Shown: piece after piece, positions 22,701 to 36,147 of the stretch | How the letters are laid out: every line of letters begins with the position of its first letter | Position numbering within the stretch: the first letter of the stretch is position 1 | Assembly: GCA_016858145.1 (NCBI GenBank) | Contig: JAEHOE010000094.1 | Span: 62,001 to 126,000 of the forward strand | Source of the DNA: Edaphochlamys debaryana | Taxonomy: Eukaryota > Chlorophyta > Chlorophyceae > Chlamydomonadales | Direction of reading: 5' to 3' | DNA: 64,000 nucleotides | The notes under the pieces: model-generated | Database searches by the model: none | What the model was told of the DNA's origin: nothing | The model's input: only the letters and a program-made list of their open reading frames with translations | Position numbers and translations under genes: made by a program

Positions 22701-23814
22701 TAAGGCGCTCGGGGCTGCCCGGTTCGCATCCCAAGGCCGATTCTCCCGCCCCGGCACTTCAACAAGACATAGAGACATGTCCGGTCCGCGCCCCGCGCTT
22801 GCCTTCTGAGGCCCCCGACACTCCCCTACAACCCCCTGTAACCCCCCTTGCCCCCCCCTTGCCCCCCCCCTTGCCCCCCCCCCTTCCCCCCCCCCTTGCC
22901 CCCCCCCCCTTCCCCCCCCCCTTGCCCCCCCCCCTTGCCTTGTGCATGACGGAGCGCCGGCCCCGCTGCATCACCAGGGCTGGCTCATCCCGCTCGACCT
23001 GGGGGGGGGGGCGGGGCGTGGGGGGGGGGGCGAAGGGGTGATTGTTGCTGAGCGGGGCGAAGGGGGGGCGGGGGTCGCGGACCGGAGGTGGTGATCCGGG
23101 AGGTGGGGGGCATGCGGAAGTGGGGGGGTGGGAGTCTAGCAGCAAGGCGTGTTGAGGGGCGCTTGGGTCACGTGAGGATCAGGGGGCTGGCTGAAAGGCC
23201 CAGGCACCCGGGAGGAGGGGTGCCTCGGGTGCGGAGAGGTGTGCTGTAAGGTGCCCGGGTATAGGACAGGCGTGAGAGAAGCGGATGCGTCGCGTGTTGG
23301 AAGGGCAGCTAGGTGGCTTCGGGTGCTGGGGCAGCTGGGTGGCTTCGCGTCAGGGCCGGGGGGCGGGAGAGGTAGGGGGAAGGCGAGAGGCCCAGCCTAT
23401 GCGAACCCCCTTGCCCAAAATGCCATCAGTTCGCGATCAGTGGCTCATGCTCACCACGAGGCTCTTGATGACCGGGGAGAAGGGCGAGGTGGAATGCAGA
23501 ATGGAATAGAGCGCCTCCAGCTCGTCGTCCGAGCACAGGTCGAGCACGCTCCACAGCTCCTGGTCTACATCGAGAGGCGATAGCGGCTCGTCGAGCAGCG
23601 GCTGCGGCGCGGGCTCCGCCACTACGCTCTCGACCGTTTCGACGGCTCGCCTCGGCGCCGGGCCCGAGCGCGGCTGTTTGCTGTTGCGCTTCCCCGAATC
23701 TAGGCTGCACCGCAAAGCCAGCCGCAGCGGGCGACGCAAGGGCGCGCAAGGGTTCCGCCGCGACAGGCCTTCCGCTGCCGCGCTGCGGCCGGCGAGACAG
23801 CTACGCAACGCCAT
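19754..23814 (-). CDS. Plastid-type YaaW/UPF0174 family protein
   Basis: Ten exons: 23814-23455, 22998-22939, 22572-22475, 22174-22066, 21792-21707, 21496-21295, 20826-20764 (or 20776), 20593-20498, 20264-20097 and 19867-19754; about 450 residues. The first 40 residues are Arg/Ser/Ala-rich and look like an organelle transit peptide. LWSVLDLCSDDELEALYSIL, PSYREILLDVRDKLDIRC, STYDLETEIFLHIL and FVGPVLWGWLALDLALKAIG follow the order of E. coli YaaW (UPF0174, DUF3944). The hydrophobic GPVLWGWLALDLAL stretch may associate with membrane. A low-complexity Ala/Gly block sits in exon 21496-21295, and the C-terminus is acidic. The molecular function of the family is not established. Exon 22998-22939 uses a GC donor (aag|gcaagg), and the end of exon 7 is ambiguous between a GT donor at 20776 and a GC donor at 20764, both in phase. 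Confidence 0.8.
20448..20476 (-). repeat. 29-nt intron segment shared with sulfatase intron
   Basis: Identical to 14928-14956. Here it starts about 22 nt downstream of the donor of exon 20593-20498. A shorter related stretch, attgttgctgagcgggg in the opposite orientation, occurs near 23041. Confidence 0.85.
21151..21290 (-). repeat. Tandem copies of YaaW exon 6 end plus donor
   Basis: Three copies of the last codons and donor of exon 21496-21295 (original at 21291-21314) follow one another, at about 21152, 21181 and 21236. Each contains ccttggtgaccgtgacc. The two nearest are separated by a 55-bp period and are almost identical, so junction plus intron start was duplicated repeatedly. Confidence 0.85.
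22275..22423 (-). repeat. Copies of YaaW exon 3 end plus donor
   Basis: The block 22391-22423 repeats 22468-22500 (the last codons and donor of exon 22572-22475) with two mismatches. A more diverged third copy lies at about 22275-22308. All are in the following intron. Confidence 0.8.
22840..22938 (-). repeat. Microsatellite made of the GC-donor sequence
   Basis: On the coding strand the intron after exon 22998-22939 begins gcaagg and continues as a run of units of the form gcaaggggggggg/[13 protein letters not shown] about 95 bp. The splice donor is therefore itself the repeat unit, giving six or more possible GC donors in a row. Confidence 0.8.
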
Positions 23815-24941
23815 ACCTAGCTGACAGCAAGGTGGTCAAGCTAGGTGCGTGTTCGTGCGGAGCGCCTAGTTCAAGGCCTTGCGCTTGAAACGGGAACCCC
23901 GTTCGCAGTTCGTTGGGGCCGCGCACTGGCTCATAACCTGAGTCGCCTGCGCAAGCCCCTGCTAATGCAACTGCTGCTGTTGGCTCTGGCCTTCGCGAAG
24001 TCGCGCGTGCGGTTGGCGCGATCGGCCGTACGTCGTACAGCATAGAGTGTGCAGAGAGCTACATCCTGCATCCCCTGTCTTTTTCTGTCATGTGCAAGGC
24101 CGAGGAGCGGAACGTGCGGGACACGAGAGGCTATGATCTGCGAAGCGTTTACAGCGCCAGGGGAGGTGCGCACGAGCTAGCGGGCATCAGCTCTGGCCCG
24201 CGTGTTCAGGGCCCATGTCTTCGTCTCCACGTCCGTCCTTCAGGAAGTCCGAGAAACCCCCTCCCATTTGCAGCATCTTACTGTACACTGAAAGAAGAAT
24301 GCGCTGGTCAACAACACCACACACCCGCAATAGAGGCCCTGCACGATATGTCTCCACGGTCGCGATGGCACATCAGCACGGGCGCACACCATGTTCCCGA
24401 AGCCCGACAGAGGCAAACACAGGCAGGGTGGTGGTCCGAACACGGGCAAAATGGCGAGACGCCTCACACACGGATGGACCTTGACACTCTAGCGCTAGGG
24501 AACGTTGTACACTCCGCCGCGCACGCCCGCATGTTAACGGCATCCAGCCCGCTCGCTGAGTGGCGGACGGATGGCCTCAGGCGGCTGGCGATGCATGCTT
24601 CACCCCCGAACATATCCTACAAACACAGTAGCAGGCCTACCGGTGCTAGTGCAACACCCGCAGAGGGCACACATAGGAGTCGACGCCAGTAGGCGCCACT
24701 CCCATCCGCGCATCCTGCTGCCCCCTGCCCGCCTCCCCACGTCACACCCCAGCAGCGACCCAGATCAGTGGGCTCGGCTCCACGCCTGCTCGAGCTCTAG
24801 ACTACCGGTACCTGCTTGCTGCAGCTCCTACTTCTCCTCTCGCGCTGCACCTTGAAGGCGCCGCCCGCAGCTCCGATAAGAGGCAGCAGCCCCAGGTCAA
24901 GGCGCCATCGGCCTCCGCAGTCGGCTCGGCGCCCAAGCCGC
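23815..24941. other. Intergenic region between YaaW-like and protease genes
   Basis: About 1.1 kb holding the promoter of the YaaW-like gene and the 3' UTR of the protease gene, both transcribed to the left. No further exon is supported. Confidence 0.6.
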
Positions 24942-28801
<3,860 letters not shown>

Positions 28802-30765
28802 ATGTCGCTGCAACTGATTCGCGGAGCCGTTCTGGCAGGTGAGCGGGCGCGGGGCCTACATCCGACATCCGCCCCCCTTCTCGCCGAGGGTTTCGGAGGG
28901 ATCTGGGCCTGGCACCATGTCCGAGGGCCCAGCGCGCGCTCTCCCCCCGCGCTTTCACACCCTCGGGGCACGGGCAACAACTCCAGCACCTCTTCATCCC
29001 CCGCCTCGCCCCTTGGGAGCTTCAACCCCAGCCTTGCTCTGCACACTGACACCATCACCTCCACGCGGTCTCATACACCCCCCCTCTTAGCGCACATCTA
29101 CCCCCTAGAGCTCCAGAGTCCCCAATCCGCCTCACCAGCGCCCCTGCTGCCCCTGATAGAAGTCTCGTGAATAGCCCCTACAAACTTCGTCCACCTTACC
29201 GGTACGCCCCTCCAGGCCTACGCCAGAACGGCAGCGCGGCGCGGGCGGCCCTGGGTGCCGTACGGCACTTCTCCGCAGCCGCAGAGGCAAGTGCCGCGCC
29301 CCGTGATTCCCCCAACCCCAACCTCACCCCCAGCCCCAGGCTTGGGTGCAGTCGACCCCTTCTGTCACTCACATTCACATGGCGGCTCGTGCAAAGCCCA
29401 CTCGAGTCCTTGCCGAATGCTGGTCCGTGCAATCCAGATGCATCTTGACGCAGCTGCCCCATAGCTTGTCTCCCCGTCACCGTTCCCGCTGTCTTGCACC
29501 CTTACCCTGCCCCCGTCCTCGACTCGACCCCGGCACCCTTACCCCCTGACAGGACCCAGACAAGGACCCGGGGGAGGACCCAGTGGCGGTTGAGAGGTTC
29601 CGTGCGGCCAAGAACTTTCGGCGCCGGGCGGACGGGCGCGTCTTCCTCAAGAGCCCGGCGGGGGAGGGGTGGATGGAGACTAAGCTGGACGGATACGTGG
29701 AGGGTAGGGACCGGGAGGGGGGGGGGCTGGGGGGAGCGGGATACGGGTTGCAAGGGATTGTACATGTACAGGTAGGTGTATTGCAGGGTGGATTAGGCAG
29801 CCGTTGCGAGGCGGCCGGGGGTGCGGCTCTCAGCGCCCCGCTGTTGCCCGCCCTGGCGCGCCCTGTACCACTCCCATCACAGCCCACACCTCCGCCTGGC
29901 TGCCCCCCAACCCGCCCCCCTCCCCCTCCCCGCAGGCTCGCTGCTGCTGCTGGACCCCGAGGGCCTGGTGTACTACCTGGTGTCGGAGGACCTCAAGCAG
30001 GTGGGGGGGGGGAGGCAGGTGGTAATGGAAGGGGAGAGGTCGGTAACATTGTTAGAGGACCTCAAGCAGGTGGGGGGGGAAGGGAGGGGGCAGGGGCGGA
30101 TGAATGGTGGGTACCATTCTTAGGCAGGTTGGATGGGGATGGGGTTTGGGGAAAGGGCGTTGAGTGTGGGTAGCGAGGCCACGCATTCCTATCCACCTCT
30201 TCCATTCCCCCCTCTTTACATCCACTCCCATCCACCGCCTCCCCCCACCAACTCCCGCCCCCCTCCCCTCCCCCCTCCCACCCCCCAGATCGACCTCTCC
30301 AACGACCAGCTGGTGGCACAGCTCTTTGCGGACGGCAGCTGGGACGGCATCAAGATGCCGCTGTACACGCAGGTGAGCTAGCCGGCATCGGGATTCAGGA
30401 CATTGAGCAGGGGTCCTAATCTTGACTTGTCGGACGGGGACTAGTTCTCTAGTCTAATTGAGCCTGCCCGCTATGGGGCTCAGGCAGGAATCGGGAATCC
30501 GGAGTTCGGAATCCGTCAGGGCATCCGTCGCGGTCCATGAATGAACGCGCACCATTGCCCCGGCGAGGCTGGGCGGCACGCCCTAACCAGGACCGCAATC
30601 GCGACTGGCCCCCCTCCCGCCTCCCCCCTCCCTTGCTCCCGCCCCTGTCAGGTGACAGACGTTGGGCTGCAGCACGTGCGCATGACCCCCCAGCAGTTCA
30701 GGTCCATCTTCACGGTGCTCAGGCAGGCGCCGGGGCAGGGCGGGCCCACGGGGATGGCGCAGTAG
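28802..30765 (+). CDS. Small probable mitochondrial protein, unknown function
   Basis: Six exons: 28802-28838, 29216-29286, 29553-29703, 29936-30000, 30289-30372 and 30652-30765; about 173 residues. The N-terminus MSLQLIRGAVLAGLRQNGSA, followed by AVRHFSAAAE, has the Arg/Ser/Ala pattern of a mitochondrial presequence with a cleavage region near RHFSA. The mature part is hydrophilic: VERFRAAKNFRRRADGRVFL, WMETKLDGYV, LLLLDPEGLVYYLVSEDLKQ, DLSNDQLVAQLFADGSWDGI and MTPQQFRSIFTVLRQ. I do not recognise a named family; an accessory subunit of a respiratory complex or mitoribosome is possible but not shown. Exon 2 ends at a GC donor (gag|gcaagt). Confidence 0.75.
30051..30080 (+). repeat. Copy of exon 4 end plus donor in mitochondrial-type gene
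   Basis: Repeats gaggacctcaagcag and the following gtggggg run of exon 29936-30000, 69 bp downstream inside the next intron. It provides a second perfect donor junction. Confidence 0.85.
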
Positions 30766-31988
30766 GCGGGGCCATGGGGCTGGGGGGTAGGGGGTGCGTG
30801 GGGGGAAGCCCTGGTTCCAAGTTTGGAGCAAGTGCGATGTCAGTCTCTTTGTAGGTGGAGGCCTTGTGGGCAGGGGGACAGGGAGATGGAGGGGGGGAGC
30901 GGGATGAGACCTGCCAATGAGGGCGGGGGGACTAGGCTGCCACAAGCCCGGAGCCCCCCGAATGTGCAGGTTGATAGCCATAATTTCACGTTGCTTGGTA
31001 CTCACCCGGCCTTCCCACCCAGCTGTGGCCGCGGGGCTCGGGCTGGACGAGGCTGGCTGCTTGGCTATGCTTGTCGGACTCAAGTTGGAAGAGTGGCGGG
31101 AGGGGTGGCGTTGGCATGCGTGTGCTAAAGACAGGGTAGCGGAATGCATGGTTGGACGCTGCCTGACAGTTTAGCGGGCGCAAGCCGGGCTGCGGGTTGA
31201 GGCGACGTGCATATATCCGGGCCTTCGGGCTGCGAATTGGAGTGGTCCAGCTAGTTGATTGGTTGTTAACGCATGGCTCCGGGCGTAGCTCCCGGAGAGG
31301 GTTGCACGCGTCGAGTGTTGAGCACAGGTTGGCGCGCTGAAGCTAAGTGCAGGACATGAGGCCTTGGCGTGAGGCAACCCAAGGCCTGCAGGGCAAGGCC
31401 GCTATCCCACGACTTGTCCATGCCGGGAATGGCAGAGGCGAGTCTCTGGGATAAGCTGCTCTCGTGTTGACCATGCACCAGCCCGCCCAGCCCGCTCAGA
31501 GGTCCAGCGCAGCTATCAGTACCCACGGGCGCAACGTGACTGGGGGCCTGCAGCCGAGCGCCCGAGCGAGCCTGCGAGCGTGCCTGCGCCTACCTTAATC
31601 CATTCCCATTCCCACGCCCTGAAGAGCCTGTGTCCTTGCCCTGGGCTGGAGCGGGCTGGGCTGGGCCTCCGTTGAGAATCCTCACGGTTGAACCCGCCCA
31701 GAGCCAACCAGAGCCGCTTGGGGGAGTGCGGGGGTCCTGTGCTCGCAGGGGCCGTGCAGCGTAGTCCGGACGACGACGGGGGATGCAGCTGAACGCGTCG
31801 ATGTAGCCGCTGTCGCAACGCGAGAGAAGAAAGCGGGGTGCCAGCATTGTGCATCGCCGAGGCAGGGGCTAACCTAGGGGCAGCCGTGCGCGCAAACGGT
31901 CGCTTGGGGGAGTGCGGGGGGAACGGACCAGCTGGACAGCCTGGCCCAGCCGCCAGCCGTCGGCTGGGGGAACTGGGTCGTGTCATGC

Positions 31989-32198
31989 TTCCGGGTTCCG
32001 AAGGCGTGTGACTGCAGCAATGGCTGCGGTGCTGGCGTGGTCTTACCGGCGCATTCTTTGCTCCGCACCGTGCAGCGGAGCTTTGCCGCCTGGGCCTTGT
32101 GGCCTTGGGGCGCCGTCGATGCCTGCCCGCAGTGGGTGCCAGCGGCAGCATGCGAGCGGGCGGGGGTGGGGGGCGGCGGGGACGGAACCACAGAGCGG
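31989..32198 (+). repeat. 210-bp dispersed direct repeat, copy 1
   Basis: Matches 35097-35306 over about 210 bp with only a couple of differences, in the same orientation. Flanking sequences differ, so the borders are sharp. The near-identity implies recent duplication or an active repeat family. Confidence 0.85.
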
Positions 32199-34394
32199 AA
32201 CCAACATCCCTGGCGACCCTTCGCCGCCCCCGACGGGCCGGGCCACCTCGCTCTCCGGTACAGGCCTGCTCCCCGTGCCTGCTCCCCGACTGGCCCCTTC
32301 CGGCCTGCGCTCTTTGTGAGGTGCGTCGTGAGGCCATGAGAGAGCCAAGGGTGCTGTGCAGAGCAGTGCTGCTCTGGGCTCCCAGCTGTCACCAGCTGTC
32401 TCCCCCTCCGCCCTCCTCCTCCGCCCCCCCTCTCCCCTCCGCCCCTGCTCAACCCGGGCAACGGCTTCACTTCAGCAACCTTCTAGTTATGCAGCCCATG
32501 TATCCCGAGATCGGTGTCGGAATGTCTCGGATGTGTCTTCAGTTGTCTTGCGCGTGCAGGGAGGCCGCAATCGCGCGCCCGACCCCGCCTAGCGATATGG
32601 AGGCGTACGGCGGAGGTCCCGTCGCCATCGGGGGCGCGAGATAGCGAGCGCGGAGCGAGATACTGTCAGCATCGCGCGAGCCATCTTCGCGACCGCCGCA
32701 CGGCGCGCTTCGTTCACCCGGCCAGGACCTTGCAGTCGTGTCAGCGTAGTGGAAGGGGCGAGCTGCGGTATGTGGGTCGCCGCGTGTGCGCTGTGCGAGA
32801 GGATTTCCGGCATGCCCAACGGTCACAAACTTGACCGGGGAATCTTTTCGCGCCCTGGCGCCCCCCCCCAAATGCCTTCTGGGGTTGAGGAGATAGTCAA
32901 GTACCCCTTGGACGTTTCGGAGGCCGCTTCGGTGCGCCCGCGCGGGTGCCTGCGAAGCCCAGCTCCGTTCGTAGGCTCCTTCGTCGTGCCGCTCTGAGCT
33001 GGGCATCGCCGCTAATCGGGGTGCCTCGCCCAGGCGGGTTCCACTCCCCCCGGCTCCCTAGCACCCGCTTGGTCCCCGTCCCAAAATGATCCTATGTGCT
33101 CGTTATGCATGTAGAGGCCAGTTACAGGCCTTGGGGGGCTTAGAAGCGGTCGGTCGCGGGCGCATGTCGGCCGACATGCTTGGGCGGGCGACCTCCGCGG
33201 AAGTCGCCAGAACTCTCTCGGATGTTGTCCTTGATCCAAATAAGCCGTATGAGAGTAGCGTGGAGCTTAGATGCGCTCGCGGGTGGTCGCTGGCCGTCAG
33301 TCAACGGTCCGTTCTGGGCATCGCGAGCCGTGCTCCGCTCAAACTTACCGCCAAACACCTACATTTGCTTCCCTTAGCTTAAGTTGTGAAGGGCGCGCGT
33401 GAAATCGGCGGCCGGACGCCCCTACCCGACCTCTGTCCGACCGTGCCGGAAACCGACCCCTCGGACGGAAACGGGGATAACAGGTCCCAGATATAAATAG
33501 TCGAGGATGTGAACTAGCCAGGAGGCTTGTGGTGTGGTCAGTATGCTTGACAATTTGTATCCTGGTGTGCTTAGGGGGCACGGAGTGTGGGGACCAGGGG
33601 CGGGCCGGAGTGGAACCCGCCTGGCCTCGCCTCATGCATGCCGGGCCGACACCCCAGGCCCAGCACCTTCCTTTGACTCGGGCCCAGCACCTTCCTTGGC
33701 CCACCCTGGCCCGCATTGTCGCCCTTCATCACGCAGCCGCAGGCTCCCGAAGCCCACCACAGCTCATACGCGCATCAAACGTGCCGCTCTGACGGGAGCA
33801 TCGCAAGTTGCCGGCGGCCCGAGGTCGTCGCCAGATGCGCATGTCGGCCCACTAGCTTTAGAGCTCACACTTCTCGGGGCGCTCTGGTTCTGTTACTTGG
33901 CAATCGCAGTAACAGTCAGACTTCCTTCCATGCGAGTGGCCGGGACGCACCCCGGACCCGCCGCCGCACCCCTCGCCGCACCCCTACGCCACGCACCCTG
34001 CTTGATGTTGCCATGGCCGCAAGGTGACTTGGGCCCGGAGCTGCGCGTGCCCTCCGCGTCCCCCAGCGTCCCCTGTCTGGCCTTCAGCACTGGGCCGATG
34101 GATCTTACATTTGGCTTCAAGGATAGATGGCCACCGTACGGGAGGATGGCAGGCGGGGGATGCGGGTTCTTGCGTGACGGCAGCAATGTTGCGCCTAGGT
34201 GCCGGCCGGTTGTTGGGCGTACATATGGCGCAGCGGACACGAACCTTGTGGCCTAGCAAGTCGGGGTTTGGGAGCTACCGGTGTGTGCGCTATTGGCTTG
34301 CGTGGATTCAGTCAGGTCCGCACCGCCGGGCCGGTCGTCGTCCGGACAGACCGGACTACGCTGCATGCGCTGCACACGTCAGCGCTGGGGACCC

Positions 34395-34985
34395 CCGGGC
34401 AGTGTTGCTATCTTAGTGCGGAAGTGCGGGGGAGTGAGGCCATCCCGCACTTTCGGTGACGGAAAGAGCCTCATGTGCGGAAGCTCCCGCACTTTTGTAG
34501 CAAAGTTTGGTTGCGAGTGCGGCCCGCGCCGGCACATTTTTGAGCCTTCTGGCGGCTCAGGTGCGGGGGCCCCTCAACCCCTGGGGGGCCCACCGAACGG
34601 GCGCGGCCAGCCGGGCAGGCAGTCCCCTTCCCACCCCCACCGTCCAGCCCGCATCACATGCACTTGCAGCATACACTACGGGGTTGCTGCTGGAATTCAA
34701 GACCCCCAGTTGCCCGCCTACATCAGCTCATGCACTAGGGCGAGAGCCAGGCAGACTCATCCGCGTGAAACAGGCCTCCAGAACGCCGCGCCCTCCGCTA
34801 CACTCCACCGCACTCTCCCGCACTTCTGGGCGGCAAGCGCTTGCCAAGTGCGGTCGCACGTTTTGGGCCGCCAAGGGCCACGAAGTGCGGCCCGCTTTCG
34901 CACTCTTGGGCTTGGACCCGAGGTCCGAGTGCGGGACCTCCCGCACTTCGGCCCAGGGAAGATAGCAACGCTGCCCCCGGGCCGC
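34395..34985. mobile_element. Candidate non-autonomous DNA element with inverted ends
   Basis: The left end cccgggcagtgttgctatct (34397-34416) is repeated in inverted form at 34959-34983, where the right end reads aagatagcaacgctgccccc before gg. A second inverted pair, gaagtgcggg on the left and cccgcacttc on the right, lies just inside. The interior has many gtgcgg/ccgcac motifs and no transposase. Exact ends and target-site duplication are uncertain. Confidence 0.6.
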
Positions 34986-35096
34986 ACACCCGCCGGGCCC
35001 ACACCCGGGGGTGGGGGCCCACACTGTGTGGGCTTCACCCCCGGGGGTCCCCTGTCGTCCCCAGTTCAGCAAAAGCTGCATCACCTCACTTGGTCT

Positions 35097-35306
35097 TTCC
35101 GGGTTCCGAAGACGTGTGACTGCAGCAATGGCTGCGGTGCTGGCGTGGTCTTACCGGCGCATTCTTTGCTCCGCACCGTGCAGCGGAGCTTTGCCGCCTG
35201 GGCCTTGTGGCCTTGGGGCGCCGTCGATGCCTGCCCGCAGTGGGTGCCAGCGGCAGCATGCGAGCGGGCGGGGGTGGGGGGCGGCGGGGGCGGAACCACA
35301 GAGCGG
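35097..35306 (+). repeat. 210-bp dispersed direct repeat, copy 2
   Basis: Second copy of the repeat at 31989-32198. It lies 0.1 kb right of the element with inverted ends and about 0.85 kb before the kinase gene. Confidence 0.85.
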
Positions 35307-36147
35307 GGTCGGCGGGGGCTTCCAGCTTCCGGATTCGTACGGACGGCACGTACCGGTGCGGGGCGTGCCCCCTCCGGTCCTAATAGCCGGCTGCCGCCTC
35401 CACACGCCGCCATCATATTCCCCTAATTCAGTGAACACGTAACACAAATATAAGCCCTCGGTGACGCTCATCGGTCCCAGTATCTTCACACCGCGAGCAC
35501 CTCAGTAAGAGCATCTGTCGAGCCTGCTGCTCGCGGAAGCGGGACTGGAGCGCGACCGAGGACACACGTAGACGAGCTGAAGGCCTCAGGTGCGAAGCGG
35601 CGTCTGTCGGCAAGGTCTTGAGGCAGGGAGGGCGCGTCGCAGAGATTGTTTGTTGCAGGCCTCGCGCCCCAGCTCGTAACCCACCTTCCTAGCTTGGCTG
35701 TATGTGCACTATAACGTGCTCGAGCAAACTCTGCAACGCCCACTGCAGGACCGCGTGCAAGCACCCTACCCTCCGCGGTCTCTCGACCAACTCGTTTGAT
35801 GGCCTTTGGCAGAAGGGGCTAAGTAGAGGTAAGCAGGAATGGGTTGAACGCTACGGGTCAGGGCTGCAGCGCGCCGCATGGGATGACATCTGGGCTCTTC
35901 TGACTTCCGGTCGAAGGTGGGGCTAGCACAGTCCGGTGCGGTCTCCCGGCGCTCTCGGCGAGGCGATACCGCTGAAAACCAATTGCGACCTGGGCCCGAG
36001 ACGTGCCTTGGCGACACCCGCCGGGGTCTCGGGGTTTCGAACCATCGAAGACCTATTCCGCCAGCTACCTCGTTCAGTCCCTGAGCCTGCCTCCCCTCTG
36101 CTTCAACCCCTGAGCAGAACATCGTGTGGGGGTCGTATACAACCAAG

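Larger units (their letters stand above)
30766..36147. other. Repeat-rich gene-free region
   Basis: More than 5 kb without a gene I can support. Long frames here (for example 34281-35426 + and 31516-32337 -) overlap repeats, lack splice context and show no family similarity. Contents: a 210-bp direct repeat pair, an element with terminal inverted repeats at about 34395-34985, short repeats such as cgcttgggggagtgcggggg (31717 and 31903), and a doublet of gggcccagcaccttcct near 33657-33690. It looks like a small island of transposable-element debris. Confidence 0.6.

Noticed and set aside
34281..35426. Plus-strand frame of 381 codons in the gene-free region
   Set aside because: It overlaps the inverted-end element and the 210-bp repeat, and shows no recognisable domain.
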